Shown here piece by piece: positions 1-11,650 of a stretch of 64,000 bases of DNA. The notes beneath the pieces are model-generated. The model had not been told where the DNA came from. It made no database searches and saw only the letters and a list, made by a program, of their open reading frames with translations. How positions within the stretch are numbered: position 1 is the stretch's first letter; each line of letters starts with the position of its first letter. A program made the translations under genes and the position numbers. Source of the DNA: Ursus arctos (taxonomy: Eukaryota > Chordata > Mammalia > Carnivora > Ursidae); NCBI RefSeq assembly GCF_023065955.2, contig NW_026622797.1:55425689-55489688 (forward strand), written 5' to 3'.

Positions 1-30
1 TCTTCTCTTCTCTTCTCTTCTCTTCTCTTG
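1..30. repeat. (TTCTC)n simple repeat
   Basis: Perfect pentamer tract at the left edge of the window. It abuts an L1 3' end and may continue outside the window. Confidence 0.9.
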
Positions 31-350
31 TGAGGGCACTTGTGATGATCACTGAGTGTTGTATGTAAGTGATGAATCACTAAATTGTACACCTGAAACT
101 AATATTACATTGTGTGTTAACTAACTGGAATTTATTTTTTTAAAGATTTTATTTATTTGCAATAGAGAGCTAGAGAGCACAGAGGGAGAGTAAGAGGGAG
201 AAGCAGACTCCCCGCTGAGCAGAGACACCAATGCGGGGCTCCGCCCTGACACCACAACCTAAGTCAAAGGCAGAAGCTTAACTGACCTAGCCACCCAAGT
301 GCCCCAACTAACTGGAATTTAAATAAAAATCTGGAGAAAAAAAGAAAGAA
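31..350 (+). mobile_element. L1 3' end, interrupted by a SINEC
   Basis: The sequence around 40-118 (gatgaatcac, cacctgaaact, gtgtgttaac) matches the carnivore L1 3'UTR end that precedes the poly-A. It resumes after the SINE at about 322 and ends in an A-rich tail (about 335-355). Only the last 100-150 bp of the L1 is present, with no coding sequence. Confidence 0.8.
135..305 (-). mobile_element. Can-SINE (SINEC)
   Basis: Reverse copy: AAAGATTTTATTTATTT tail side at left, purine-rich GAGA tract, then the complement of the tRNA-like head ending ACCCAAGTGCCCC at 305. It is flanked by a perfect 16-bp target-site duplication, aactaactggaattta, at 119-134 and 306-321, so both ends are secure. The target was an L1 3' end. 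Confidence 0.95.
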
Positions 351-462
351 AAAAGAACCTGAAAGCCTCTCTTTGAAATGTAATCAACAAGGATGATAGA
401 GCCCCTACTTCCCAGTTTCCATAGGAGGGTAAGAGCCTAACTACAATGGGAATCTTGCTTCA

Positions 463-606
463 AGTTGCTGGGTGATGGGCATTAAGGAGGGCATGTGATG
501 TAATGAGCATTGGGTAATGACCGCTGCAGCTGATGAATCACTGAACTCTACCTCTGAAACTAATCATACATTATATGTTAATTAATTGAATTTAAATAAA
601 ATAGCA
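463..606 (+). mobile_element. L1 3' end fragment
   Basis: Contains the L1 3'UTR landmarks gggtgatgggcattaagga, gatgtaatgagcattgggt and cctctgaaactaat, then gaatttaaataaaa as the tail. It is a severely 5'-truncated L1. The 110 bp between it and the previous L1 tail (about 355-462) was not recognised. Confidence 0.8.
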
Positions 607-785
607 TTTTAAAAAATTGCAACACTACCTCCTCTCACAAAGATATGTTCACTTTTCCTTTAATAAGGCCAATTAGTGGAGATGAACTTGCTAGTTTTCT
701 ATTGCTGACTTGAATTTTGTTTTAAAAAAGAAAGATTCAAGGATGCTTAAATTCCTTTGAAGAATTTTTAAATTGTTGTAGTCTG

Positions 786-1147
786 TGGTATTGATGGAAT
801 TATGCGCCCCCATCCTATTTATATTTTGAATAATTCCATTCAATTATACGCTGACCCTCAGTGTCACAATATTTGGAGAGAAGGCCTTTGCAGAGCTACT
901 TAAGCTAAATGAGGTAACAGGGTGGGGGCCCTAATACAATAGGACTGGTGTCCTTATAAGAGAAATAAGGGGCACCAGAGCTCTTTCTTTCTCTCCATGT
1001 GCAACAAACCAACAAACTACAAACCAACCCCGACAACATCTTGATCTTGAACATCCAGCCTCCAGAACTGTGAGAAAACAAATATCTGCTATTTAACTCA
1101 CCTAGTCTGTGTTACCTTGCTATGGCAGCCCAAACTTACTAGATAGT
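786..1147 (+). mobile_element. MLT1-type LTR (ERVL-MaLR)
   Basis: Solo LTR of a mammalian MaLR element. Diagnostic pieces in order: a gatggaattatg-like start, gagaaggcctttgcagag, ggtgggggccctaatacaatagg, actggtgtccttataag, agcctccagaactgtgagaaaa and ctatggcagcccaaacttact. It is old and diverged, with no internal retroviral sequence. Confidence 0.8.
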
Positions 1148-2394
1148 AATAATAACTAGAACTGTTATTATTATTTTTAATTATTGTTTGTTTTGTTGTT
1201 GTTCTTGTTTTTAAGATTATGAGATAACGGGAATGCCAGAGCCCTGTGTTAGATGTAAAGTGAATGTCACCACATCAGCAAAATAGACTGGAGCCCCACT
1301 AACACATTCACATAGCTCTTTTGGGAGTGACTGTAACACTTGACCTCTGGCAATATCAGGCCCTTCTCATGGGTTTTTTTTAGAATTAAATGAGAAAATA
1401 CATGTGAAGTCCTGTTGAGCAAAAGTGCACTACCTGTATTTCTAGAAAAAAGCATTTCTATAGGGACTTGAATTTAGTAATCAAGAATTTGTGATTATTA
1501 GAACACATTGTTTTGCTCTTAAGGAGTTTGTAATATATAAAGCAAAATACACATTCAATAAATAATAAGTTGTTATGATTCTAAACAGGGGGCATTAACA
1601 GATGCACCATGTGGCCTATACATTTTAGAGATGCTAACAACGAATTCTGTCAAATTAAATATAAATGAAAGTATTAAAAAGTTCTAAATATGAAACATTA
1701 AGGAAAATATAATTCACATTTAATTTAGGTGGCAAGAAAAATAAGATATGGAGTGCAATATTGATTCCATTATAATTAATTTGCTCTTTTGTTTTTGCAT
1801 ATTAGAAATAGTTCTTGATGAGTTATCACTGACCATTCAATTAAATGATGTATTTATAGAGAGCAAAAAGGTAAAAAGCATCTGTAAATATGTTTCTCCT
1901 CAAGAATTTGTGCCTAACAGATTTGATTTTACAGAAATTATGAGGAAAGCATAAACACTTCCATCAAATTATATTTTTAAAATTAAAAAAAAGAGTTACT
2001 TATATTTGGCTAAAATATTATAATATTTTATTTAAAATATTCACACTTTCAATCAGCTGATTTTCATATTTTTATGCTAGGTATTTGTAAAGCCTATATA
2101 TATATGGGGATACTGACTATTCAAAAACAATGTTTTAATGAACTGCATACATTCCTACTGTGATGCTCAATATTTTTTTGTTAATTTAATAGATATGTAA
2201 TGAGATTCTCACTCATTTCTGACCTACAGATACAATTAAAAAGTACTCTGACCTTGTAAATAATATGCCCTTGTGAATTACATATTTTAATATAGTAGAG
2301 AAGAAAAACAGTAAATAAACAAAAATATAATTCTAATATATATTTTATAAAATGCTATGTATAGAAATGAAGCTTAATAAAATTATAGAGAGAG
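1148..2394. other. No recognised feature, AT-rich
   Basis: AT-rich sequence with a short (TA)n near 2096-2104. Short open frames here lack any protein signature. No repeat family was recognised with confidence. Confidence 0.5.
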
Positions 2395-3560
2395 AAGAAA
2401 GAATGTGGAGGAAGGACCATTATATAGATGTGATATGTTGGAAGAGACACAAATAAAGAAAGGGACTGAACTCTACAAATTGCAATATATGGGGAAAAGT
2501 ATCATATTAAAAAAAAAAAAAAACAAGCAATCCCAAAGGCCCTAAAGAAGAAATATGTAATAGCATTGTTAGAATAGCCTGGTTATCATTACTGTGGCAA
2601 GAAAAGAATGTGATTGCAAGCTTTGGGAAATGAGGTTGTGGATATTAGCAGGGGCAAGTTCAAGATCACATAAAGGGACACAAAGCCAGAGAAGTAGAGT
2701 GTAGTTGGTGAGAATTTGGTGCATATCAGATATGATTTGGAGGTAGAACAAACAAAATACCTGGTAAAGTGGCTATAAAAGAGAGGCAAGAAAGATCTTT
2801 GGATTTATTTGTTTAGCAAGTAGGTAAACTGTGCCATCACTTACTGAGAAGAAAAACACCAGAGAAGCAGCAGCTTAGGTGGGGGAAACAAAACTTTGGT
2901 TTTGAATATTTTGAATTTAAGATGGTATTAAGGAGGCCACATATTGCATGGTGCACTGGGTGTTATACACAAGTAATGAATCATGGAACATTACATCAAA
3001 AACTAGGGATGTACTGTATGGCGACTAACATAACGTAATAAAAAATTATTATAAAAAAGATGCTTATTAGACACGAAAATGGATATATCAAATAGGTAAT
3101 TATACATATGAACCTAGGATTTAGATAAGAATTGGGATAAAATTAGAATATGGGAGTCATCATTATATTGATGGAAGTTTAAAACTTTGCAACTAGAAAT
3201 GACTACCAAGACATTAATGTAAATTAAGAGTGAATAAAGTGCTAAACTCTGGAGAATTCCAACAGTTAAAGATCGGAAGAAGATTGGGCAGGAATGACTA
3301 AGAAGGACAGGTGCTAGATATTTCTGTGTTATCTAGAACTGAAGTGAAGAGTGTGTTTCAAGGAAGAATTGCTGAATGTGAGAGTAAGGTGAGAATTCTC
3401 AGTACATCTGGATTGGAGAGATGAAGGTCATTGCTGACCTTGACAAAAGCTGTTTTGGTAGAATGGTAAGGATAAAACCCAATTGAAGAAAAAAGGTTGT
3501 AAATAAAGGGCACAGAAAGTTCAGGATGAAAATTAAAAAGAAAAAAAGAGCAACTTTTGA
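2395..3560 (+). repeat. Ancient mammal-wide interspersed repeat, split by L1
   Basis: Two blocks (about 2395-2933 and 3059-3560) follow the order of a familiar, very old medium-copy mammalian repeat: a tttgaatttaagatg segment, then gcttattagacac, gggagtcatcattat, a gtgtttcaaggaagaattg-like segment, and ggtcattgctgaccttgacaa. An L1 3' end separates them. I cannot fix its class by eye; LINE-like is a guess. Two other copies lie at 11355-11650 and 51220-51690. Confidence 0.55.
2934..3058 (+). mobile_element. L1 3' end fragment nested in an older repeat
   Basis: Landmarks: ggtgcactgggtgttatacac, gtaatgaatcatgga, acatcaaaaactaggga, tgtactgtatggcgactaac, then an A-rich tail. A short aagatg direct repeat at both edges is consistent with a target-site duplication in the host repeat. 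Confidence 0.75.
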
Positions 3561-3654
3561 GTTGTCTGTCTGTAAGTAGTTATAGAAATATGAATCAGAA
3601 GCTTGGGGAGAGAAGAGTCTATGAAATATAAGATTGATGATTTTTTTTTTCCCT

Positions 3655-4692
3655 AGGATGGAAGCCCTTTTACCAGTGAGGATTTTGACAGGAAGTTAAC
3701 TTGAATGCAGCTGACTACTCCTCTTTAGTTTCATGATGGCAAAACATACCCTGTTCTGGTTTCCATTTACTTCCTGTGGTTCTACAGACAGAACACCACA
3801 GATCAGGCAGTAAATGAAAATGAGCTGGTTGCAGCTAGGGGTGTGAAAACTTGAAGCCATGGCTCTATTAATCATGAAAGTATCTTCAGTTTTGGAGTCA
3901 ACTATGGTTACTCTGTAAGGAGCAGCATCCTACCAGTTAATGTCCTGGTTCTTACTCTTCCTCTACCCCTTCCAGACACCTAGCCTGAATCCCTCACTCT
4001 GGGACTTCAGACTGCTGAAGATAAAGACAACAGCTTCAACCATACTGCTGATGACTATCTAGTGATGGTTACTTCAGGATACCTTTTTTGTGGCGGTCTC
4101 CTTCTGTCACACAACAGGCTCTTACCTAGGGCTGATCCTGTGTCCGTGTTGGGCCACACCCAGTACAAATCTTCTGCATCAGCTACAGTGGCCCATGCTT
4201 GGGAAGGGATGCCTCTATCCCAGAGATAATTAACCAACCCAACTGGTCCTTGTACAGAAAGCTTGGATCTACCATTTCCTTCTCACCACCAGCCCTTTAG
4301 CATTTTCACCTCCAGCATTGCAGAATCCATGGCAAAGCTGACACTTAGGACCCTGGTGTATCTGCACTGCAGTGCACTGGTCTGTCAGCCTACTGGGACA
4401 CCATCCTGTATGATAACCTTTCATGAAGATGAAGTGCTCACATCCATTTTTAGAACAGTACTGTTAGCATTTCTAGTAAGAATCCCATAATTCTACTCCA
4501 AGCCACTAAGGACTCTTCAGAAAAGCCCCATAAATATTCAAGCTCTCCTGTAGAATCCATAGCTCTGAAAGTGGTAGGCCTTTTTAGGCCTTAATCATGG
4601 AGACTTGTTAGTGTCCTACTTCACTATCAGGAAATAGACACGAATTATCAAGAGCCCATGTATTAATGAAAACAGATTGCATTAAAAAAGAG
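3655..4692 (+). pseudogene. ZP4P: ZP4 processed pseudogene (5'-truncated)
   Basis: Retrocopy of zona pellucida sperm-binding protein 4, an egg-coat glycoprotein made in oocytes. Collinear matches to the C-terminal half of ZP4, mainly its ZP domain, occur in order on this strand: WFPFTSCGS (3757-3783), ENELVAARGVKT (from 3813), a SIFSFGVNYGYSV-like stretch (about 3875-3915), CWATPST (from 4147), LDLPFPSHHQPFSIF (from 4263), LHCSALVCQPTGTPSC in the same frame, ILLQATKD (from 4487) and an LLVSYF-like remnant of the membrane segment (about 4600). Codons shift between all three frames and in-frame stops occur, so it is non-functional. The match runs through what should be several exons without an intron, which indicates a spliced mRNA source. 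The N-terminal half, including the trefoil domain, is absent. After the coding remnant, a short 3' stretch ends in ATTAAAAAAG near 4682-4691, a plausible decayed A-tail. No clear flanking duplication was found. ZP1 is the next closest relative but lacks the LDLPFPSHHQ signature as I recall it. Confidence 0.85.
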
Positions 4693-5335
4693 AGGGTTAG
4701 CCCTCTAGAACATGCTCCCTTTCAGCTGTCTGTCTGCATCAAACAACTGCTGAGATCAAAAGTGAGACTTCAGTTTTTGGGTACTGTTGGAAGAAAGCAT
4801 ATTTGCATGAGTTTTACCTTCTTGAACTGATGAGAAGCTTGAGTACCAGGAAAAAAGTCTTGAAGCTAAGATGTAAATATAGCAGATGGAGCTTGTTCCC
4901 TAGAAATTCTTGACTTTTGGAGAAAGTAAAAAATGGCCCCACGGAATTTTTCTTAAGCTTCTTAATTTGAGAAAAACTACTAAATATTTAGCATGCTTAC
5001 TGACCTGACCATCTTATTCCTGAAATTTGGAAGTTAAAGAGAGATCTGGCAGGCTGAGGGCTTCCTGAAAGTGCATTAGCAGATGGCAGATGGCCAAGCT
5101 ACCATTCTGCCAACCAACAGGAGACAGCTTCACCCTCTACCTTGTTATAGTGCCACCACACTTGGGGTATTCCAACAATTAGAACTGAGTTCAGTGGGCT
5201 GAAAGATAAAAGTAACCACTGACAAAGACTACCAGCCAGAATACGAACATAAACTTGCCCTTTTGGAGACACTGGAGAAGTCAGAAGACTACCTTATTAA
5301 ACAAATAAACATAAATATTAAAACATTTAAGGCTA
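4693..5335. other. No recognised feature downstream of the ZP4 retrocopy
   Basis: No open frame or repeat signature recognised. It could hold an old LTR or unique intergenic sequence. Confidence 0.4.
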
Positions 5336-5975
5336 TGTATTAGCTATCTATTGTTACATAACCAGTATCATAAACTTAGTACTGTAAAAGATACATGCTT
5401 ATTATCTCAAAATTTCTGTGCATCAAAACTTGGCCATAACTTACTTGGGTTCTCTGCAAGGCTACAAGCAAAGTGTTTTCCAGAGATGGATTCTTTTGTA
5501 GAGGCTCAACTGAGGAAAAATCTATTTCTAAAGTCAGATTGCTGGCATAATTCTCTTCTCCCTTTTCCCCCTCCCCCTCTTTCTTCCCCTTCCTTTCCTT
5601 CTCCATCTCCTCCTCCTCCTCCTCCTCCTCCTCCTCTTCCTTCTTCTCCTTTTTTGGTAAAACTGAGGACCCTGGCTTCTTCCTACCCTATAGGCAGTTC
5701 TCAGCACCTAGAGACTACCTGCTATTTCTTGCCATATGGTGGCTTACTTCATCAAAAGAACAAGGAGAATCACTAGAGAGATACTACTAGCAAGACAGAG
5801 TGCTATTTAACATGGAATAATGAAGGGTGCAATGTTCTCTTGGTCAACAAAGAAAGTTTCAGGTCAGAAAGGGGAAAGAATTATGCAAAGGCACAATCAC
5901 CGTGAGAAGGGAACATGGGTGACACTTTATAGTGTCCTTTACACAAATGATAAATACAGCAAGTGTTTTGAAGCT
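5336..5975 (-). mobile_element. MLT1-type LTR, reverse, with internal pyrimidine expansion
   Basis: The left edge (gtattagctatctattgttacataac, aaacttagtact, attatctcaaaatttctgtg) is the reversed 3' end of an MLT1 LTR, followed by the reversed body (gaggctcaactgagga). A pyrimidine-rich expansion near 5551-5655 interrupts it. The right boundary is uncertain. Confidence 0.65.
5551..5655. repeat. Polypyrimidine / (TCC)n tract
   Basis: About 100 bases almost free of purines on this strand, with a (TCC)n core at 5607-5634. It yields proline- and serine-rich artefact frames, not a protein. Confidence 0.9.
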
Positions 5976-6944
5976 AAAATAAGAAACTAAATTCACATCA
6001 AAATTATTCAGTGGCTGAACTGAAGTATATTTTTAATGACTTTGCATATTATGATGTTATCTGTCTCTAGAGAGGGCTCACTCTTTTCACTGCCTGCCAG
6101 AGAAAAGTGGGGGTTGATCATCTTAATCCAGTCAAGGATTGAGATAAATTGAAGTTGGGTTGCAGTTAGTGTAAGGTTCATTTTATATCTGCTTTGCTCC
6201 TTTTCATAGGGTATAGTCCAGGGCTTTCAGTAAGAGCCCTGATGCTTCACCAGGGACCCTTTCTGGAAGGCTTCTATATTTTAATCTTTTATCCTAGAAC
6301 TCTAAGACTGAAAAAAATCCCTTCTCCACTGACTCAGAGTTTTTAGGCTTATATTAAATCTCTCACTATGCACAGCTTCTGCATCACCAACTGTTTCCAG
6401 GTAAAACTGCAGATCATTAGCTGGTGTTTGCTAAATTATTCCCTCCTTGTAAACTTTGCCCCTCCAATCCTGTTGGTTCCATGTTTCTGATACCACCACA
6501 TACTGTTTTTAAACATTATCCCAAATTTTGAAGTTGTTTCTAGAAATACTGGTCGTTCAAAAACTTTTTTTTAATCTTACAGTAAATCAGAAAACCTTAA
6601 TTCTGTATCTAAAAAAATTATATACCTCACTTCCTTCATTCCTCCTGTCATTTTATTACCTCACATTTCTTTCTTTATTCTGAGTCCATTTCCCCCCTGA
6701 GAGTATAAAGAAGTATATTCTTTATTTTGTTTATGTTTTGTTTTCTTTCTTTCTTTCTTTCTTTTTTTTTACTATATGGTACTTGCTTCTATCATTTCCT
6801 CTCATTTTTGTTTCTATTTACTCTCCTTTCGAGAATAATGTGGAAAAGGCTATTTGGAGTAAACTGGAAAACTAACACTAAATCTTGAATGTGTTGCCTT
6901 AAAAAAACTCATGGAAATTCTGAATATCTCTGATCCTATGTAGA
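5976..6944. other. No recognised gene; (TTTC)n inside
   Basis: No coding signature. A short (TTTC)n tract lies at about 6742-6772. Repeat ancestry not determined. Confidence 0.45.
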
Positions 6945-7465
6945 TCTGTCCCACTATCTATTGCTACATAACAAACTATCCCAAAATTGATTGGCTGAAA
7001 CAATGATCATTTTATTGTATCTCACCAGTTTGTGGGTTGTGAGTTCAGGCAGGCTGACTTTCCCATTCCACATGTTGCTAATAGATGTTGCTAAGTGGTT
7101 TTTAGCTGGCAGAGGGGCTGACTTGGATGATCCAAGATATCTGGCCTCCCATGTTTAGTGCCTTGGCAGGGATAGCTCCAAGTCTGGGCTTAGCTGGATT
7201 CTCAGTCAGAGAATCTACAATAAGCCTCACTAGTGTTGTAATCAGACTTCTGCCATGGCAACTCAGGGATCCCTAAGACAGTGAGGCACAAGTGGAAGGT
7301 GGAGAGATTCTTATGCCCTTGCTTCAAATGTCCCAGAATGTCATTGTCACTGTATGTGATTGGTCAAATAATTAAGGCCAGCCCAGGTTCAAGAGAAAGG
7401 AATTAGATTCTGCCTATGAGTAGAGGAGTAGCAAATAATATGTGATCATTCTTAATATATCACAA
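6945..7465 (-). mobile_element. MLT1-type LTR, reverse
   Basis: Reverse MaLR LTR: cccactatctattgctacataacaaa, ttggctgaaacaatgatcat, tctcaccagtttgtgggtt, agctggcagaggggct, then gattggtcaaataattaag and caagagaaaggaattaga, in the order expected for the older MLT1 subfamilies. Confidence 0.8.
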
Positions 7466-7736
7466 CATCACTGTTCCATTTTTAGTGTTTGCCTCTGCCC
7501 ACCCCCTATCTCTTTCAGGGAGAACAAGTTATAAAGTGGGCTTATAAAGTAGCTCACGGTAATGTAATAAGTCAATTATTATATTACGTTATTTAGCGCT
7601 TAATTATCACTACTTAGCTTACTCTCTCTACAGCTCTAAAGCCAAATGTTCCTTATCTTTATCATGCACTGATCCATAAAGCTAGGATATTTCTTAGGGT
7701 TAGGAATCCTAATCAGAGTTTAAAATTATGTGTCTT

Positions 7737-7936
7737 GGGGCACCTGGGTGGCTCAGTCGTTAAGCATCTGCCTTTGGCTCAGGTCATGATCCCAGGGACC
7801 TGGGATAGAGCCCCATGTCGGGCTCCCTGCTCGGCGGGGAGCCTGCTTCTCCCTCTCCCGCATCCCCTGCTTGTGTTCTCTCTCTCGCTGTCTCTCTCTG
7901 TCAAATAAATAAATAAAATCTTAAAAATAAATAAAT
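7737..7936 (+). mobile_element. Can-SINE (SINEC), full length
   Basis: Complete element: tRNA-like head GGGGCACCTGGGTGGCTCAG, middle CCCTGCTCGGCGGGGAGCC, (CT)-rich stretch, TCAAATAAATAAATAAAATCTT tail. A perfect 15-bp duplication, aaaattatgtgtctt, flanks it at 7722-7736 and 7937-7951. The small number of differences from consensus suggests a fairly recent carnivore insertion. Confidence 0.97.
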
Positions 7937-7951
7937 AAAATTATGTGTCTT

Positions 7952-10900
7952 ATTCATGCTAGTTACAAAACTATTTGAATCTTTGCTTTTTGATATTACA
8001 GTGGGGATTCTGCAATGTATAACTCTTTGTCATGTGGATTCCTCTTATGATTTTTCTATACAGGAACAGGAGGGAGACTGAGGCAAAAGGAGGAAAGAAG
8101 GGACTTGTAGATGCCTCTTGTTCCTATCAGTGTCACTTTATCTATGTTGCTTCCCCCTGGCTGCAGCAGTGGTTTTGAATTCCTAGCATAGTTTGGCTCT
8201 TTCTGAACCATCCTCATCACCATCCCTCCCCTCTGAGGGGTTACCAGAATTAAGCTGACTTCAGCTCTACATGACCCACCATCTGAACAGATGTGACGCT
8301 AGCACTTACCGATGATACTATCTCCTGAGTAGCATCTCAGCCCCAGTTCGATGGGACCTTATTTTGAGCTTCTAAAGTATTAGGCATTACTCCTTGCTCT
8401 GAGGTCTTAGTTATTATCTATAGGACCCCTCCTGGCCACGTCTGTTTACCAGACTAGCTGGCTTGGCAGCCTCTCTTCACATGCCTGATTCCCAAATCTG
8501 TGTAGATGCTACTCTTGGCCTCTAGGTTATGAGAACTCCAAAGCTTTTTCCCATTTCTAAAGGCAATACTCATTTTCTCATTTATTCCTCCTGCCTTACT
8601 TCGTTTCTTACCCTTCTGTCATTTAAGTTCTCCAATATCTGTTTTACCAATTTCTTATATTAAGTTTTCTCTGTTGAGATAGCTATTATAGTTTCTGTTT
8701 TTCTAACTGAACTCTCACTGATAACTTGTACCAATCCTCCTTCATTCTTCATTTCCTTATCCGTTGCCTTGGGAAAACACAAGGTAAAATTCTGACACAT
8801 TTGTGGTGGCTCACTCAACTTTCTTCAGTCCACTTGATAATTCTGAAAGAGCCCAATTCATGTAGAAAGTCCTTTTCTGCTTAAATGAACTTCTGTACTA
8901 GCCCAGCCTAATACGATCTGGAGAAAATAACTGAGATCAAGGCCTAAGAGAAAATACCTAATAGTAAGTCATTTTTACTCTGTATCTGTTTCCTTTCTGT
9001 TAGTAATAATAACATTTTCTAGAAGCACTTGCATAATAGTTTCTCTCTTTTCAGGAGTGATTCTTCACCCCTGACCTAGTCTACTCAACTTCAACAGCAG
9101 AGTAAACTTACTCTGGGTGCGTATCTTCTGTCCTCCCTTGTTTAGGTGATAAGTACATTAAAATTGACCATGTATTACATACTATAAAAAGTGATATTGA
9201 AATTTTAGAAAATGGATATATGATTCCATATGAGGGGCTTCAGATAAAGCTTTATAGGCACAAAGATTTATTGAAGGGGTGTGCTGGAATTCCCAGAGTT
9301 AAGGGGATAATGTGGGTACTAAAAAAACTGCATGTGAAAACTATATTATTGGATCAATCCTTGGTTTATTCATTTAGATATTGAACAAGCCCTTTATCAG
9401 TAAGTAATGAATTCAGAATTTATTCATATTTGATCAGATTTCCTTATCATAGTACTCTGACATTGGATTCTGATTCCACACCCCCAAAAAAGTACTTCGT
9501 TCTTTTTGCTTATGGCTTTATACAGTCTTCTTAATCCTAGATCCAATATTTCTGTTACATCTCCCTCAAACACTTGATAGTCTCCTTAACTTAATCTTAT
9601 TAATCTACATCTCATACCAAATACAGCTGCCAAAGTTACCAATTTCCCCCTATAACTTATCTTCTCACTGATGCTCCTCTCATAAGGCCTCCATGACTGT
9701 GCTGCCAAACTTCCTTAAAGGTCTTCTTACCTGTAGCATTGTGCCTATTGTTCACTGCTAAGACTTTTGTATATTGGATCACTATAATCTTTGTGAGTAT
9801 TCCTTATCTAATCTAGAATAAAAAGAGGAGTGAATAAAACTAATAACAATTTTTCATTTGTCATTAATAACTAACAACAATTAATTTCATTTCTATGTTA
9901 TGGGACTAAAACATAAGGAACATAGGTAGAGAAATAGAAACAACTGAAGAAGAACAATTTCTGGGTACTGTGAGAGGAATATAGGAGAGATGGGGATTCA
10001 ATTTGAAACTTAAAGGGCTATTAATTGCAGTGCATAAAAAAATCTGCTATGAATTTTATTATCTGAGCAAAGAGAAATACTGACAAAAGTCTTCTAGCTT
10101 CTATTTTCTAAAAGGCAGCTATTCAGGACAGTGGTTTTCTAATCTCCTATGTGAATGTAAGTTAAGGACATATTACAGAGGCCACAGTTTAAGCACCACT
10201 TATAAATTCTTCTGGATATCGCATTTAAAATGGAATCATTAAATGGTCCTTGTAAGTCCACCAGGATTGCATGCATGCACAGTGTAACTATGTTGACCTG
10301 GCAATGAGAATAGAGTAAATCAAACCTAGGTACCCCTTATTCCAAATCCCTTGGCACTTTTCCGACTAAATCCTACTTCTTAATATAGAGTATGTTGGCA
10401 CAGCTCATATAATAGTATATTCAAGGTGAGAGAAAGAATAAATGTACTATTCAGATACATTTCAGTTTTAAATTTCATAAGACAAATACCTTTAGTATGG
10501 TTTAGTTTCAATATCCCAACTCACTTATTATTCAATTCGCTATGCAGTGATATGAAAAGAAAAAAATGCAGTTAATACCATCTACTGATCTGGCTTTCCC
10601 CACTAGAGACCAGCTTTCTTACTAATTCAGTCATCTTCCTCTTACTAGATAAATTTGTGCAGCCACTCAGTCTTTTACACTAATTGAAAAAATGCTGATT
10701 TTGTACACTGATGGACTACAAAACTTCATTGGAGAGTTTCTGTGATCATAAGTACATTTGATCATTTTAAATAGCGCTCAGGGACCAGATAGCAGAGAGA
10801 CTAATTCATCTCTGTTTGGAAGGTCTGTACCCAGCATAAAGAGGCATTTCTAATTCTACTCATTACTTCCTCTGAGAAAAAGAATTTTAAGTATTTTATC

Positions 10901-11354
10901 AGAGTTCTAATAAGAAAAAAATTCATTTAAATAACATAATCTAAAATCTATATCTGATTTTTGGATAACATAATTAGAATGCACAGAAGTTATCAGTGAA
11001 TAAAATTACTAATGGGCCTTAAAGTTATCTTATTTTTATTTAAATTAATGTTAAAATTAATTTTTGAGAGTGTGCAATTCATGCGTTTGTATCTCCCCAA
11101 TCTATGGGTACAAATAATGTTAGGATTATGTTAACATCAGTAGTATATTTTCTTGTCTTCAGCTGTGGTTCAGCTTGTGGATCCTTTTTCTATTTGCCAC
11201 TTAAAGGAGCCACACTGTCACTAACTAAAGACATTCTGATACACTTAAAGCAGGTAATACTTAAGAATTTTTGTCCCAAAATATAAGCCTGGATTGGTAA
11301 TAACTGCCTTTCTCCAACCACTGTATTTACTAGTATTCTGAAGCATTATTGTTT
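7952..11354. other. Long stretch without recognised gene
   Basis: Mostly AT-rich. 8130-8600 has a different texture (more CT-rich) and may be an old LTR or other repeat in reverse, not identified. 9560-9800 has the look of a diverged L2 in reverse, at low confidence. No open frame shows a protein family signature. Confidence 0.4.
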
Positions 11355-11650
11355 TCCTTGAACAATGATTATGTGGCAGCTTTACATTTTAGACGTTAGG
11401 AATTTAATGATGAATAAGAAAGGAAAGACTCTGCTCTCATGAGCTGTGCATCTTCAGAAGATGATGAGAGATGAATAATGAATAAGGAGACATAAAAAGA
11501 AAAGGAAGGAAATTATAAATGAGATGAGAAGATGAACAGGAGGATGTAGTACAGAGTGATAGGGGCAGATGCTTTTTTACACAGAAGAATCAGGGAAAGC
11601 CTTCCTGAAAAAATGATCTGCCCTGAAACCTAAAGAATGAAGAGAAGGTA
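11355..11650 (+). repeat. Ancient interspersed repeat, second copy
   Basis: Segments such as aagactctgctctcatgagct, cagagtgataggggcagatgc and cagggaaagccttcctgaa are the 5' portion of the same old repeat seen at 2395-3560. Highly diverged. Confidence 0.5.

Noticed and set aside
4055..4237. Reverse 60-codon frame with a plausible-looking protein
   Set aside because: It is antisense to the ZP4 pseudogene. The forward strand gives the true homology (CWATPST and following).
5351..5776. 141-codon frame, the longest in the window
   Set aside because: Half of it is proline/serine/leucine from the (TCC)n tract, and the rest is reversed MLT1 LTR.
7737..7810. tRNA-like sequence with promoter-box resemblance
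   Set aside because: tRNA-derived SINE head. There is no intact cloverleaf or anticodon arm expected of a functional tRNA gene.
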